DNA of 64,000 nucleotides from Thereva unica (GCA_949987705.1 OX465281.1:195969112-196033111); one strand, 5' to 3'. Positions 1-11,703 are shown, numbered from the stretch's first letter. Numbers and translations are program-made. Notes: generated from the letters alone by a model not told the origin.

Positions 1-691
1 AACTTCCTTTTGATCAATTTAAATCTTTTCACTTTTTTCTTTTTTCTTTAAAACAACAAAACTATCAATTTTTGTAAATCTTCACTATTATTTTAAACAT
101 TTAAGTTTTCGTTTTTCCGCTTTATCTTCTTCTTCACTTCACATAGTCTAGAGAAAATCCCATTGGAAATGTTATTGAAGGTTTTTGAATAATCTACCGA
201 TCGAAAGATGGCCCTCTATTTGAGGTAAAATTAGCGATCAAACTTCTATTTCGAATTTGTCGCATCCAAATTCTAAAGTGAATAATAATTTATTTTAATT
301 TATGCCTTTTTCACTATTCTATTATTATTTAAGTTTTCATGAATAATAACATATTCTTGTTCTTCTTTAGAGAAATTTGAGCAATTTTTGGTTAAAATAA
401 TGAGCAACTTTTTGGTACTATAGAGACTTGGGTAAAATATGAAACCTAATCTCACAACCGACTTTTCATATGTAAACAAAAATATTCCTCCACCAACCCC
501 CTCGCCAACGAAGTAAAAGTTATTAATAATTTCTTTTAGGGACTAAATATTAGAAATTTAAATAGCCTATAATCTAAGTTAGGTTATTTTTGATATATTT
601 GGAGAAAATTAATATAATCAGTGCAGGACATTTTGCGTTTATCCCGGACAAACAGACGGAATGACAGCGGACTCTGCTTTTTTTATATAGA
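1..691. other. no gene seen
   Basis: AT-rich DNA with short stop-ridden frames only. No repeat, RNA gene or splice-bounded exon could be recognised here. A short frame overlaps the start of the hairpin that follows and is not thought to be a gene. Confidence 0.6.
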
Positions 692-1962
692 TTATTCAAG
701 GTCAAAGGGTCAAAATATCAGTTTTTTGCAAATATATGCTAAACCGTACGTCTTATCAGAAAATTGTGTTTACAACGTTTGTAGATTAGGCGATTATCTA
801 CAAAAAAATATATTATACATTTTCTCATAGGAATCGCCATTTCTGAGATATTGTCGTTTTAATAAGTTAAAATACTCATATTCTATCATTCCCGACTTGT
901 AAAGGTCATCAGAAGTTTAATAAATCCTTTGTTGGAGTACGCGGCTAATATTTTCAGGGGTGATTCCTGGATGTCTTTATAGAAAAAAATTGTTCTACAG
1001 AGGGCGGCTATCTCCACTATCCACTAAGATACAGGGTGATTAGGGAAAAAATTTTGTTTTTTTTTTAAATTTACTGAAATTTGAATAACTCCTAAAGTAA
1101 TTATCATAAAGTAGCCTAATTAGGCTCATCTTTTAGGTAAATGTGTATTCTTTTATTTGGTATAAAACACAGCAACCTGAGTGACTCCGTTCAAAAAATA
1201 TGTAGGCTCAAACCAATGCTACTATGCCGCAGTTGAAAGACGAGTAACTTCTTAATTGTTCACGATAAAACTACTACTACTACTACTGCTACCTACAAAA
1301 CTACCCAAAATAAACACTTATTGTGTATGGAAATATTGTAGATAATAGTTTGGTGCATCAGAAAAGCAAAAAAAAATGAACTGTTAGTAACGAATTTTCT
1401 GAGAAAAACGAAGAAATCTGCCAGGTCTAGATGCAAAACATTGGTTTGAGCCTTATATTTTTTGAACGGAGTCACTCAGGTTGCTGTGCTTTATACCAAA
1501 TAAAAGAATACACATTTACCTAAAAGATGAGCCTAATTAGGCTACTTTATGATAATTACTTTAGGAGTTATTCAAATTTCAGTAAATTTAAAAAAAAACA
1601 AAATTTTTTCCCTAATCACCCTGTATCTTAGTGGATAGTGGAGATAGCCGCCCTCTGTAGAACAATTTTTTTCTATAAAGACATCCAGGAATCACCCCTG
1701 AAAATATTAGCCGCGTACTCCAACAAAGGATTTATTAAACTTCTGATGACCTTTACAAGTCGGGAATGATAGAATATGAGTATTTTAACTTATTAAAACG
1801 ACAATATCTCAGAAATGGCGATTCCTACGAGAAAATGTATAATATATTTTTTTGTAGATAATCGCCTAATCTACAAACGTTGTAAACACAATTTTCTGAT
1901 AAGACGTACGGTTTAGCATATATTTGCAAAAAACTGATATTTTGACCCTTTGACCTTGAATA
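692..1962. repeat. large inverted repeat (hairpin element), arms about 525 bp
   Basis: Bases 692-1219 are the near-perfect reverse complement of 1439-1962, separated by a unique spacer of about 219 bp containing a short CTA/CTG microsatellite. Arms start with TTATTCAAGGTC and end near GGCTCAAACCAATG. No coding sequence or transposase lies in the loop. The structure fits a foldback or long-TIR non-autonomous DNA element; a transcript through it would form long double-stranded RNA. No target duplication could be identified, so the class is open. Confidence 0.85.
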
Positions 1963-2375
1963 AAAAAGTTTGCAGTCGTCCAATCGCATGGCAGTCTCTA
2001 CAGCTTATGTATAATAATGTTTTTAAGGGCTGTTCCAATTTTCAGCAACTTCCGAATTATCATCCAATTATGGCGTTTTTTCGTCTATTTTGACTGGACT
2101 ATTTATATTTTATGCGTAACTCCAAAATGTCATTGCACTTTTTTACTATTTCTTCACTAAACTCGATTTGTTTACCAGTCGATTTTAAACAAAAAACACA
2201 AAACTTTTTAGCGGGAGCCATTTCACTTGTTTTTGCGTTTAAAAAAATTATAGCGAATGAATAAACACTTCTAACTATCAGATTGATAGGAAGCTAAAGC
2301 CGACATAAATTTGCCGCAAAGCAGCTAATGATATCGCCGTTCCGTTGCTACGGAGTGTTGCAATTTTTTTTTCGG
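1963..2375. other. no gene seen
   Basis: AT-rich spacer between the hairpin and a tandem repeat. Nothing recognisable was found on either strand. Confidence 0.5.
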
Positions 2376-2775
2376 CCAGCTGACGGTTAATTCCTTAACA
2401 AAGGGGCAGCTGATCGTGATTTTTGAACATTAGAATGATCAAAGTAACATAATAAAAAAAATTGTAAATGATCAAATGTTTTAAAAAAAAAAAAAATTTT
2501 TACGCGTTTGAGCGATCAGCTGACGACAAAATACCCGCAGTTAGCCCAGCTGACTGTTTGTTCCTAATACTTTTATCGATAATCTTTGACTACAATATAA
2601 AATAAATAATGATCATATGTTTTTTTTTTAGTTTTTTTTAACAAGTTTCCCCCCCTTTGCTGTTCCTTCCGCCACCAATTTGGCCAGCTGACCGTCCATT
2701 TCATTCTTAAAACATTATTTTTAATCGTTTTACATCAGTACCAAAATTGATCAAATGTTTGACCAATTGTTACGT
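2376..2775. repeat. degenerate three-copy tandem repeat with CAGCTGA cores
   Basis: Units begin GCCAGCTGACGGTT (2376), CCCAGCTGACTGTT (2546) and GCCAGCTGACCGTC (2684). Each is followed by a GATCAAATGTTT-like block and, in the first two, a homopolymer A or T stretch. Spacing is about 170 then 138 bp. Two further CAGCTGA hexamers lie at 2407 and 2517. The block ends right where the LTR-homologous sequence of the next element begins. Confidence 0.6.
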
Positions 2776-2800
2776 CGGCTCCCGGACTAATACTAGACAG

Positions 2801-2869
2801 TAATAATTAAAATAAAGCGATTTCATTGAAAACAATTAATTCTTTTTTTTTTAAATATTAATTCATACA
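2801..2869 (+). repeat. 5' LTR remnant (3' end of LTR only)
   Basis: This stretch matches the last 69 bp of the 3' LTR (about 8063-8132), sharing TAATAATTAAAATAAAGCGA, a T tract and ATTAATTCATACA. Upstream bases no longer align with the 3' LTR, so the promoter-bearing part has been lost or replaced. Confidence 0.85.
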
Positions 2870-2871
2870 AT

Positions 2872-2889
2872 TGGCGCCCAACTAGTGGC
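2872..2889 (+). promoter_or_regulatory. primer-binding site of the gypsy element
   Basis: TGGCGCCCAACTAGTGG starts two bases after the LTR end. TGG complements the CCA end of a tRNA, as expected for a minus-strand primer site. The priming tRNA was not assigned. Confidence 0.75.
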
Positions 2890-2973
2890 ACACTAATTCC
2901 CCGACCCGGAGATTAAAAGAGGAAGAAAATTGAGGCTAGGGTAATTCGGCGAAGCCCACGTCTGAATCCAGAT

Positions 2974-4026
2974 ATGGCAATTCAAACGACGAGTGACCAA
3001 TTTCAAGAGCTTCTGAGTTCGATCACTCGAGGATCTACGCCAGCTGCGCCTAGCGTAGGAAATTTCGCTAACTGCACAGCACGTTTTAATGGTGAACGTT
3101 CTAAGACAAAGGTGGATGAATTCATTTCAGCCGCCAGTATTTATAAAGAAGTTACAAAAATTGACGATGAAAATGGACTCAAGGGCTTGCAATTATTATT
3201 GCAAGATGCTGCGGTAATTTGGAGGCAGGAAGTGAAACGGGAAGTGGGAACATGGAAAGACGCCATGACTCTTCTTAGAAACTCCTTCGCCCCGGCACGA
3301 CCAGTCTACCAAATCTACTGTGACATTTTTGAAATTCGTCAAGATGAAAATGTGTAAACGGACACTTTTATTTCTGGTAAAATAGCACTTTTAGCAGAGC
3401 TCCCACCAGGATATCATGATGAAGAGCAGCAGATCGATGTAGTTTATGGACTGCTCAATATTCAAATTCGTTCGCACATGGAGAGAGACCAAATTAAGAC
3501 ATTTCAGGAACTCCTCGTGAAAGCTCGTGCAATAGAGGCTACGTTACTAGAAAAATCGGCAGGCAAAACTCTCAAACAAACTGTAGACTTGCCACGCAAA
3601 CGGGTAAAATGTGAATTTTGCCGGAATTTTGGACATGGGATCCAGGACTGCAGGAAAAGGCAAAGTGTTTTGAAGGAGCAAGAAAACAGTACAGATACTA
3701 GGGCGCTTCTTAAACCTAACCTAACTTGTTACGGGTGTGGTAAAGCAGGTTATGTAAGAAGCCAATGTCCAAGTTGTAAGGAGACTGTGAATAAAGAAAA
3801 GTTTAATTTTTGCACAGTCAACTTAAACCAGGGCCGTTCTTGGCTTCCTCTTAGGCCGAGACCATCAGTAGTTATTAAAATAAACCAAAAGGTTGGAGTT
3901 GCTTTCATTGATACTGGAGCAAGAGTAAGCGTTGCTAGCTATCAGTTATATAGGCACCTTCTGGAAGATGGTTACGTATTCACCAAGCAGAATGTTTTTA
4001 TAATCTTGGCTGACGGTGTTCAATGA
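2974..4026 (+). pseudogene. gag and start of protease of the gypsy element, broken
   Basis: The first frame opens at the ATG at 2974, 105 bp after the LTR, and stops at 3355. Homology-like text continues to a second open stretch at 3478-4026. The capsid-like part ends near 3480. The nucleocapsid part has two knuckles: CEFCRNFGHGIQDC (normal CCHC) and CYGCGKAGYVRSQC, where the zinc-binding histidine is a tyrosine. The protease active site reads AFIDTGARVSVA (D-T-G present). A further stop at 4024 separates the end of protease. In the family Gag packages the RNA and the aspartic protease matures the polyprotein; this copy cannot make either intact. Confidence 0.85.
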
Positions 4027-7000
4027 CCGCAAGAAGTACTGGTCTGTAACGTAAACGTAACAATAGAAAATAAAATTGTACCGACACAATTCATAGTTCT
4101 GTCAGATGCACAAGATAACAGAACACTTCTAGGAGTGGACTTTATCGAAGATGCACAAATGGTGTTGGATCTACCACAACGAACCTGGAGTTTTATTGAA
4201 CAACCGAAGCTTCGATATGATTTGCTTCAATATGAAAGCAAACCTCATATTGAGCAGTTTTCTTTAATAACAACAGCCCCGAAGTTAACAACACCTCCAG
4301 TTATTTACAATAACCCTGACGATCCTCAGAGCAGAAGACGAAAGAGAAATAAACCAATAACCAAATCTTCAATCTCAAAGGCAGACGAAATCAGGTCCTC
4401 AAGTAGTCAACTAAGGGACTACTCTCTCACATCAATCGACGAAATCTTTGAAGATTCCCTTCCAAAACAGTCAACTATTTCGAGCCTAATGCAAAGCAAT
4501 GAACAAGACTTCGTCTGTCTTGAGCCAATAGACATTGAAGAAGTTTTGTTACGACCGGATGAAGCGACAAACCTTTATAAAAATGAAAAGGACCAATTTA
4601 ATAAAATTCTTTGGTCTTTTAAACATATTTTTGAACCAACAGGTGAGGCAGCTATACAAATAGAGCACTGCATCCCCACAGGAAACCATCCGCCCATAGC
4701 ATCGCCTCCTTATAGATTGCCAGAAAATAAAAGGAAAATACTGGAAAACGAAATCAAGAAGATGCTACAACAAAATATAATAGAAGAATGTGAGTCCTCA
4801 TGGGCCTCTCCCGTTGTCATGATTCCAAAGAAGAATGGAACCATCAGAGTTTGCATAGACTACGGGGGCCTCGGTAGTCTAGGGGTAAGGCGCCTGACTG
4901 CTATCCCAGAGCTCCCGGGTTCGAATCCCGGCCAGCCCCACGGTCCTTTGCCTTTTCCACTTTCCCACCCACATAACTTTCCTTCTTTCTTCTCCCCTCT
5001 TTATATTCCTGATTCCCCCTGTTATAGCCTTTGCTAGTCCTTCCCCGCTCCACCAAGCGCATGTCATCGGTTGGCTCATGAGATTCAACTCGTTTCAGGA
5101 GGCATAACACTCCAGCGAGTTGTTTCTCAAAATGCCCCGATGACAGAGTCGCGAAATGGTTGGAGTAAAATATCGCGGCTAGGTTGTGGCAGCTCCTTCC
5201 TGCTTCTATCTCTTTCTACTCTCTATCTTCCGGCTAGAGCTGCTGTTCGACATTCTATATGAAAAATATAGATTGTCGAACAGTACAAAGGGGCTTCCCT
5301 AAGCCTCTAGTCTATCACATAAAAAAAAAGCTAAATGCAATCACGGCAGCCGATAAGTATCCATTGCCAAGAATAGATGATCTACTTCATTCAGCCAAAC
5401 AAGCCACTTATATGTCCACTGTTGATCTCGTAGCTGGTTATTGGCAAGTAAAAATGAATGAAGCAGACAAAGATAAAACAGGTTTCATAACACCATTTGG
5501 TATATGTCGATTCAACCGAATGCCGTTCGGGCTCAAAAACGCGCCTGCAACGTTTCAAAGGTTAATCGATAGAATTAAGACAAAAATGGTTGGAACGCGT
5601 ATGTTGGCATATTTGGATGATATCCTAATTCTAGCATCCTCATTTGAAGAACATTTGGAAGATTTAACAAAACTTTTCAGGGTGCTTGCATCGGTTCGTT
5701 AACGAATAAATCGAGGCAAAAGCAATTTTTTCAGAACCGAAATTAAATATCTTGGTCATGTGCAGAAGGAATTCGATCAGATCCCGAAAAGGTAAAAGCC
5801 ATCCAAGAAAGACCAGCTCCTAAAACATTGAAGCAACTAATCTCTTTTCTGCAAGCTTGTTCCTGGCTTAGACGTTTTATACCAGATTTTGCGGAGACGA
5901 CACGGCCTTTGACAAACCTCACCAAGAAATCTTCAAAATGGATTTGGGAATGTGAACAACAAATGTCCTTCGATAAATTAAAGGAATTTCTTACAACGGC
6001 ACCTGTACTTGTCCAAGCTGATGAGACGAAACCGTATGTGATTCGCACAGATGCCAGTAGCTATGCCATCGGTGCAGTTTTACTCCAAGGGGAGGGACCA
6101 GATGAACGGCCAGTAGAATATATAAGTCGACTTCTAACATCTGCCGAAAGGAACTACAGTACGACAGAACGAGAGGCCTTAGCAGTGGTTTGGGCGATCG
6201 GAAAATTTAGAGGATATGTTGAAGGCAGCGAAATAAGAATAGTAACGGATCATCAAGCTCTTCGCTGGCTTATGTCACTGGTCCCCTAATGGACGCTTAG
6301 CGCGTTGGAGCCTTCAACTTCAACCATATAACCTAAACATAGAATACACACCAGGGAAAGTTTACGTAGTTGCAGATGCGTTGTCAAGGCCTCCATGCGA
6401 AGATGTACCCGAAATAGGTAATTGCATTGTATCTATAGATTTCCCACATCTTAGCAATAAAGAAGTAAGGCAACAGCAATTAGAAGATCTAGAGCTAAAG
6501 ACCATCATTGAGGATTTAGAGACAGATGTATCGGAGAGATATACCCGGTGGACGAATCGAGGATATATTCTAAATGATGGAGTCTTGTATCGTTATGAAG
6601 ACGGTGATGAAGCGCAATTGGTAATTCCCTCACGAGAAAGAAATAAAATTCTATCTGCATACTATGTTGATCCGATGGCCGGACATTACGGAGTAGAACG
6701 CACAATACAACGAATCATACCACGCTATTTCTGGCCAGGACTACGGCATGATGTAACCAAGTTTGTACGTGAATGCAATAAATGTCAACGCTACAAGGTC
6801 ACCAATCTGAAACCAACGGGTTTAGTCCAGAACTCCAGCATACAATCAACGATTTGAGACACTTGCTATTGACCTCTTTGGACCCTTACCGACGTCCGAT
6901 GACGACTACAAGAGGATTCTCATCGTAGAAGACACTGCTACCAGGTGGGTTGAACTATTCCCCTTAAAAGAAGCTACCGCCATAAATTGTGCAAAAGTTT

Positions 7001-7773
7001 TAATTGAAGAAGTTTTCTTGCGATATGGGATACCTAGGCGTATAATTAGTGATAATGGAACACCGTTCGTCAGCTCTATCATGCAGCACATTACTTATTG
7101 CTTGCATATAAAACAAACATTTACCCCCGTATATCACCCCCAGGCTAATCCAGTGGAACGCAAGGACCGAGACCTGAAGACGCAGCTGTCCATATTAGTA
7201 GGAAAGAAGCATGAAAGCTGGCCTGAGAAGCTACCTTTCATACGCTTTGCCATGAATACTGCCAAGTGCCCAAGTGCAGGGTACACCGCTGCTTATCTGA
7301 GTTTTGGACGAGAGCTTGGATTGGCCGAGGATGTTAATCGTGATCTCCGCCAGGTAATTGTAAGCGAAAATTTCATTCCAGTTGTCACCCCATACCTGTT
7401 GCGTATGGTTTCCACTCTCGCAAAGGCCCGCGAAACACACGAGATACAACGAGATCGGAAGACACAGTATGCTGACCAACGACGGCAGTCTGATCCTGTT
7501 TACGTTCCTGGAGATTATGTCTGGGTGGAAACACAAGCACGTAGCAGAGTAAACACCCGTTTCTCCTCCAAGTTTGCGCCTCGACGAGACGGACCGTACA
7601 TCGTATTAAACGCTAAAGGACCAACCAGTTATGAAGTTGCTGATCCCGCAAGGCCAACCGAGGTTTTAGGTACCTACCATACATCTGCACTAAGGAAATG
7701 TTCCGGCTCCAATGATGTAGCACCACTTATACCCATTCGGAAAAGAGGACGGCCCAAGAAGACATCACCTTAA
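4027..7773 (+). pseudogene. pol (protease end, RT, RNase H, integrase), broken
   Basis: Segments 4135-4863 and 5330-5702 carry RT. IRVCIDY is cut by the SINE, and after it come FGLKNAPATFQR and the catalytic YLDD (5610-5630). Segment 5828-6289 holds RNase H (IRTDASSYAIGAVLLQ, TDHQALRWL). Segment 6381-6857 holds the integrase zinc region, where the first histidine position reads YY in SAYYVDPMAGHYG while the CNKC pair is kept. Segment 6860-7773 holds the integrase core with aspartates in LAIDLFG and SDNGTPF and glutamate in PVERKDRD, then a basic tail and a stop at 7771. Stops or frameshifts lie near 5700, 6287, 6290-6380 and 6855. Confidence 0.88.
4864..5329 (+). mobile_element. tRNA-derived SINE, full length, inside RT
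   Basis: The head is tRNA-like: an A box (TAGTCTAGGGG) and a B box (GGTTCGAATCC) are correctly spaced, and the acceptor-like GGGGCC and AGCCCC ends partly pair. A pyrimidine-rich region, a central TTTCAGGAGGCATAAC block and a 3' tail follow. The tail ends GTACAAAGGGGCTTCCCTAA, then CACATA and nine A. It interrupts the RT codons after Asp-Tyr. No obvious target duplication flanks it. Two more full copies lie at 41458-41915 and 51796-52261. The head is transposon-derived and not a working tRNA gene. Confidence 0.9.
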
Positions 7774-7811
7774 ATATATTGTATCTTCAACGACGATGCT
7801 TTCTCAGATAC

Positions 7812-8132
7812 AAAAGGGGAGAATGTAACATAATGTTTAACTGTAAATACTTGTTAACTGTAAACACTTGTTGTAACTTTTCCACTGTAGTTAACTGTCA
7901 TTTAAAATATTGTATATTATAAGGTTCCTTGTTTATTCGTTACCCTGGTAACCAAATTGTATAAGTACCGGGTGCTAGAATGATGTTAGTCAGTCACACA
8001 CAGAACTCCAAGTGAGCACTAAGTGGCACCCTAGGTCCCGACGGTCTCACTGCGAGTTCTCTTAATAATTAAAATAAAGCGATTTCATTAAATACAATTA
8101 ATTCTTTTTTTTTTTAAATATTAATTCATACA
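7812..8132 (+). repeat. polypurine tract and 3' LTR of the gypsy element
   Basis: AAAAGGGGAGAA (7812-7823) is the polypurine tract. The LTR begins TGTAACATAATG at 7824 and ends ATTCATACA at 8132, so it has TG...CA ends and is 309 bp long. Inside are short direct repeats of GTTAACTGTAAA and an AATAAA signal near 8070. The first 240 bp have no counterpart at the 5' end of the element. Confidence 0.88.
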
Positions 8133-8149
8133 GTACCAAATTTCCGCTT

Positions 8150-8452
8150 AGGTGGGGTCTTCATCTAGCGGTTGGTGCACCTCCTTGTTCACCTGGTAGT
8201 CTGGTACTGTTGGCGTCACAGTCTTTGTCGGATGGTTAGTGGGATTTACTTGTCTCAGGAGGCATAACTTTCCAACAAGGCTGTCTCTCGCTAGCCCTGG
8301 CGGTTGTGACTCACCCGGCTGTTAAAAAAAGGATGCACTTCCTATTCTGTTTCTATTTTCAGGTCAAGCTTAATACTAGACATTGTACCATGAGTTTAAC
8401 GACATGACGGTCTAGTGGTACAAAAGGTAATTCCTGAGCTTGACCAAACTCC
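8150..8452 (+). mobile_element. second SINE type or SINE-like fragment
   Basis: The middle contains CTCAGGAGGCATAACTTTCC, close to the centre of the tRNA-derived SINE. The 3' part (about 8370-8445) reads AGACATTGTACCATGAG, then GACATGACGG, a GTACAAAAGG block and CCTGAGCTTGACC. That 3' part matches the tails of the LINE fragments at 18300 and 59490. No convincing A and B boxes were found in its head, and it has no poly(A), so it may be truncated. Confidence 0.6.
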
Positions 8453-10390
8453 TATACTCTTCATTTTTGTGGCGTTTTGAGATTTGGATTTGGATTTTTG
8501 ATTTGGAGTCAAGTTTTTTACTATAATTTTTACTGCACATCGAGGACTATTTTAGATAACATCATCTCCAGATTTTGAGTAAAATTTGATTCCCCCCTCC
8601 CTCCCCAAAAATTGCTTCTGGAACCGCCCCTGTTTCATATAGGGTACGCATGAGGCAGTGTGACTAGCCTCATAGGGACCCTAGCTGCACCTCACCTAAA
8701 ATTCTAGTTTGGCTGCTCTATATCATTTAGCATTGAACTTTTCAATGTTATTTCAATATTTTAAAAGATTATTCAAATTGAGTAAGGATACCTGCCGAAG
8801 TATCTTTAGTTTGCAGAGTGTTGTTGAATATGGACTAGAGTGGCTGAGATGATGCTTATGATGCTGAAGTCCCACTCAATTCTTTCTACTTGTGACTTGG
8901 ATATTAGCGTAATATTATAAATTTTCGTCGAAATTGGTTCCCTTTTACATAACCATTAATAAAGAAACCTTTTAAAACTGCTTTAAATGGATTAAATTAT
9001 AAAGTAACTCCTACCAAATTATGGCACACTTTATTATGCTCTTTAAGTTTAAGCACCATAAACTTTAAAAGAAAACCCTTGAGATTTCATTCAATGGTAT
9101 AAAAACTGAAGTGAACATAAAAACGACGATAAGGAATCGGTAATTCCGTACGTGCTTAGGATATTTTCAACGAACTTAAACAATCTGAAGACGTCTCTAA
9201 TAAAATTATCGTTCCTTGTTCCTTGTTGTCCCGCAGCCTGGCACACCCAAAATAAAGGGAGGCTTTCATTGAATTCTATTGAAATTCATTCGCTATTTAT
9301 CGATTGCCGCACAGACATACATACACGTATACCAAATCAACTATAAGCTAATCATCAGTAACATTTGACTTCGTTGCTGCTGATTAGGTTTCCAAGATAA
9401 AACTTTTCCTAATGAATTAACTCTTATTGACCGGCGTCGGATAATTCGCAAAGGAAAAATCAAAAAAGGATATATATTTATATATGTATGTATCGTGAAA
9501 GCCGAAGTCCTTTTTTGCCAGAACTGAAGCAAAGTAATTACGTGTTAACAGCAATTAATAGCTTTTCCAGTCTCCATCGATTTTGTGGCAATCGAAAGCA
9601 TTCCATTATCTGAAATCGATAACAACTGGACAAAGCAACACCGTAGACTACAGCAGATTGCTAGAAGCAGATTGCAAAGTTTCGTCCTTTTCGATTTATT
9701 GCCAAGAGCAGACCGAACGTGAGTCGGAGGTCCTGCAGAATTGATGGCGTTCCCTCCCCGGATCCATTCTCAAGCTAGAGGAATTGGTATTGGTTATACT
9801 CTGTGAAGGGCTCATTAAATTCAGGTGGAGAGCATCCTTTTGTTACGGCTTCAATAGTGCTGCCTCGGCCGGCTCCTCCCCCAACCACCTTGCCCCATTG
9901 TCCTTGTATCTGCTTTGGTTCGGCAAGGATAGCCGTTTCCAGGAAGTAACAAATTTTTATTTCTTCTAATTCCCAACCAGAGACTGCGAGTTCTTCTTTA
10001 AGTGCTCTCAGGTGGAAAGTTTACTCTGGCGTTTCATAGTCCTAGGCCTGCAGGAAATGGCCCCGTTAATAATTTAATCCTGTTTATTGTAACATGCGAT
10101 GATTGAAGCTTCATGTAACAGGGCCGAAGTGTTATAATTGGATGATTTTGTTTTAGAATTCTATAGGAATCCTGAACGTTAAGTGTATTCTGTTAAGTAC
10201 AATGAAGACCACTGATGGTGGTTATGGTACAATTAAATAACAAGATGAGTTCAGAATACATTAACGAAAAATGATGGCAACCCTTTCAGAAAATGCTAAT
10301 GATGATAATTACAGTATTTTCTTAATGAGGAGCCAGTTTGTTCTCTCACCTTAGCTTTATAGCAGATATTTTCAAGTATTTATCTAAATA
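8453..10390. other. no gene seen
   Basis: AT-rich DNA with only short open frames of no recognisable family, plus a TATATGTATGTA microsatellite near 9475. Nothing supportable as a gene or named element was found. Confidence 0.5.
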
Positions 10391-11282
10391 ATAGCCTTAT
10401 GACACTGGCTTCATCGAAGGCTGAAAATGCTGCCTTGGCTAGGCTGAAAATGACGAAATCTGTTATACTGTGGGACAGAGATAGCATGTGAGAGTAAGAA
10501 CGAATATCTGATTATTATAACAGATAGTTGTTAAGGGGAGAAGAAATCCGTTGGAAATATTTGCAATATTCCAATTTATTATGATTAAAATTAAATTAAT
10601 TTAAATTTATTGTGTTTAATATTTAACATGGTCAATATCAGGTAAATTAAAATTCTTTGTTCTCTTCCTTTCAATTTGCTACTTCCTCATTAAAAAATCT
10701 TGTTTGACCTGAGTCCTCCATTAGTAAAACAATCAATAGCTCCAAATATTTTCAAAAATACTTCAACAACTATATATAAAAAAATAAAAAAAACATATTT
10801 TCCTTTTAGACTCCCCCAATTCGCAACGCCCGTTGTAATAACAAAAATATGTCTCCCACAAGTTGAAATTACTTTGGGGCAATTAAAAATCACACTTGTT
10901 TGGAGCGATTTTACTCCGGAGCCCCAATTCTAAAAATTTACCCTTCAATAAAATATTTATTTATTCTCACTTCAATTATAATTATTTCAATTTATTACTT
11001 CAATTTATTTTGATTCTCACTCACTGTTATAAAAAGTCTAGAGATGTAGCAAACTGTTATAAAAAGCATAGAAAAAAGAACATAAATTTCATTCTTTTCC
11101 TATGCTTTTTATAACAGTTTTCTAGACTTTTTATAACACTTAAAATTCAGCCAAGAAAAGTTTGAGTATATTCCTCTCACTCTTACATATGGGAAAATCT
11201 CCTTTGGATTTTTTCTTTCAGTTTTCAGCCTAGCCAAGGCAGTATTTTTCAGCCTTCGATGAAGCCAGTGTCATAAGGCTAT
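10391..11282. mobile_element. MITE-like element with 63-bp terminal inverted repeats
   Basis: Bases 10391-10453 (ATAGCCTTATGACACTGGCT...) match the reverse complement of 11220-11282 with only a few mismatches. The interior is AT-rich and non-coding. It holds a second, nested hairpin at 11021-11141 built from GTTATAAAAAGTCTAGA and GTTATAAAAAGCATAG facing their complements. No clean target duplication was seen. Confidence 0.82.
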
Positions 11283-11359
11283 AAGTTGGAGGAGATCACG
11301 TGTCAAACATAAAAAGATTTTTTATTTTAAATTTATACATTTAAAATCGGGCTGGGAAG

Positions 11360-11479
11360 TAGTGATGAGCAAGGCTGGTCTTACACATTTAGCAAGACCG
11401 CAGCAAGACTAAGACAAGACAGGGCGAAGACAAGTCAAGACTGCAAGTTCAAGATATCAAGGCTTTTTGCTCATCACTA
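11360..11479. repeat. short CAAGAC-rich element with TAGTGATGAGCAA ends
   Basis: It starts TAGTGATGAGCAAGG and ends CTTTTTGCTCATCACTA, so the termini are inverted. Between them are many CAAGAC words. Related AGTCTTG-rich sequence continues to about 11605. A second, separate copy with the same ends lies at 18620-18791. Termini of the form TAGTGATG resemble hAT ends, but no 8-bp duplication was found. Confidence 0.65.
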
Positions 11480-11703
11480 AGTGGCAGAAGTCTTGAAGTA
11501 ATGAGCAAAAAGTCTTGTCTTGCACATTTTGCAGTCTTGCTGCAAGACTTTTTGCATGACTTTCAGCAAGACTATTTCCAAGACTTTTTGTTCATCGCTG
11601 CAAAACTTGAAGTAAATTTACCTTGTTCTTATTCTTGGTGGAAAGCTTGAAGTGTGCAGTACCGTCCTCGGCTGGTGAATCGTCCAACTTGAGCGACTAT
11701 TAA

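Larger units (their letters stand above)
2801..8132 (+). mobile_element. decayed Ty3/gypsy LTR retrotransposon
   Basis: The order is LTR remnant, primer-binding site, gag, protease, RT, RNase H, integrase, polypurine tract and 3' LTR, all on the + strand, which is the Ty3/gypsy order. There is no env-like frame after integrase. The 5' LTR keeps only its last 69 bp, gag and pol contain several stops and frameshifts, and a SINE splits RT. It is therefore an old, non-functional copy. No target duplication can be checked because the 5' end is missing. Confidence 0.92.

Noticed and set aside
4864..4940. tRNA-like sequence with good A and B boxes (also 41839-41915 and 52185-52261)
   Set aside because: It is the head of a 460-bp SINE present in three copies; acceptor pairing is incomplete and no anticodon loop of seven is clear.
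2738..8137. GTACC before the 5' LTR remnant and directly after the 3' LTR, as a target duplication
   Set aside because: The 5' copy lies 60 bp away from the LTR remnant, so it is probably chance.
11360..11605. Array of short repeats that could be mistaken for a CRISPR-like array
   Set aside because: The 6-mer words occur on both strands with irregular spacing and the DNA is eukaryotic.
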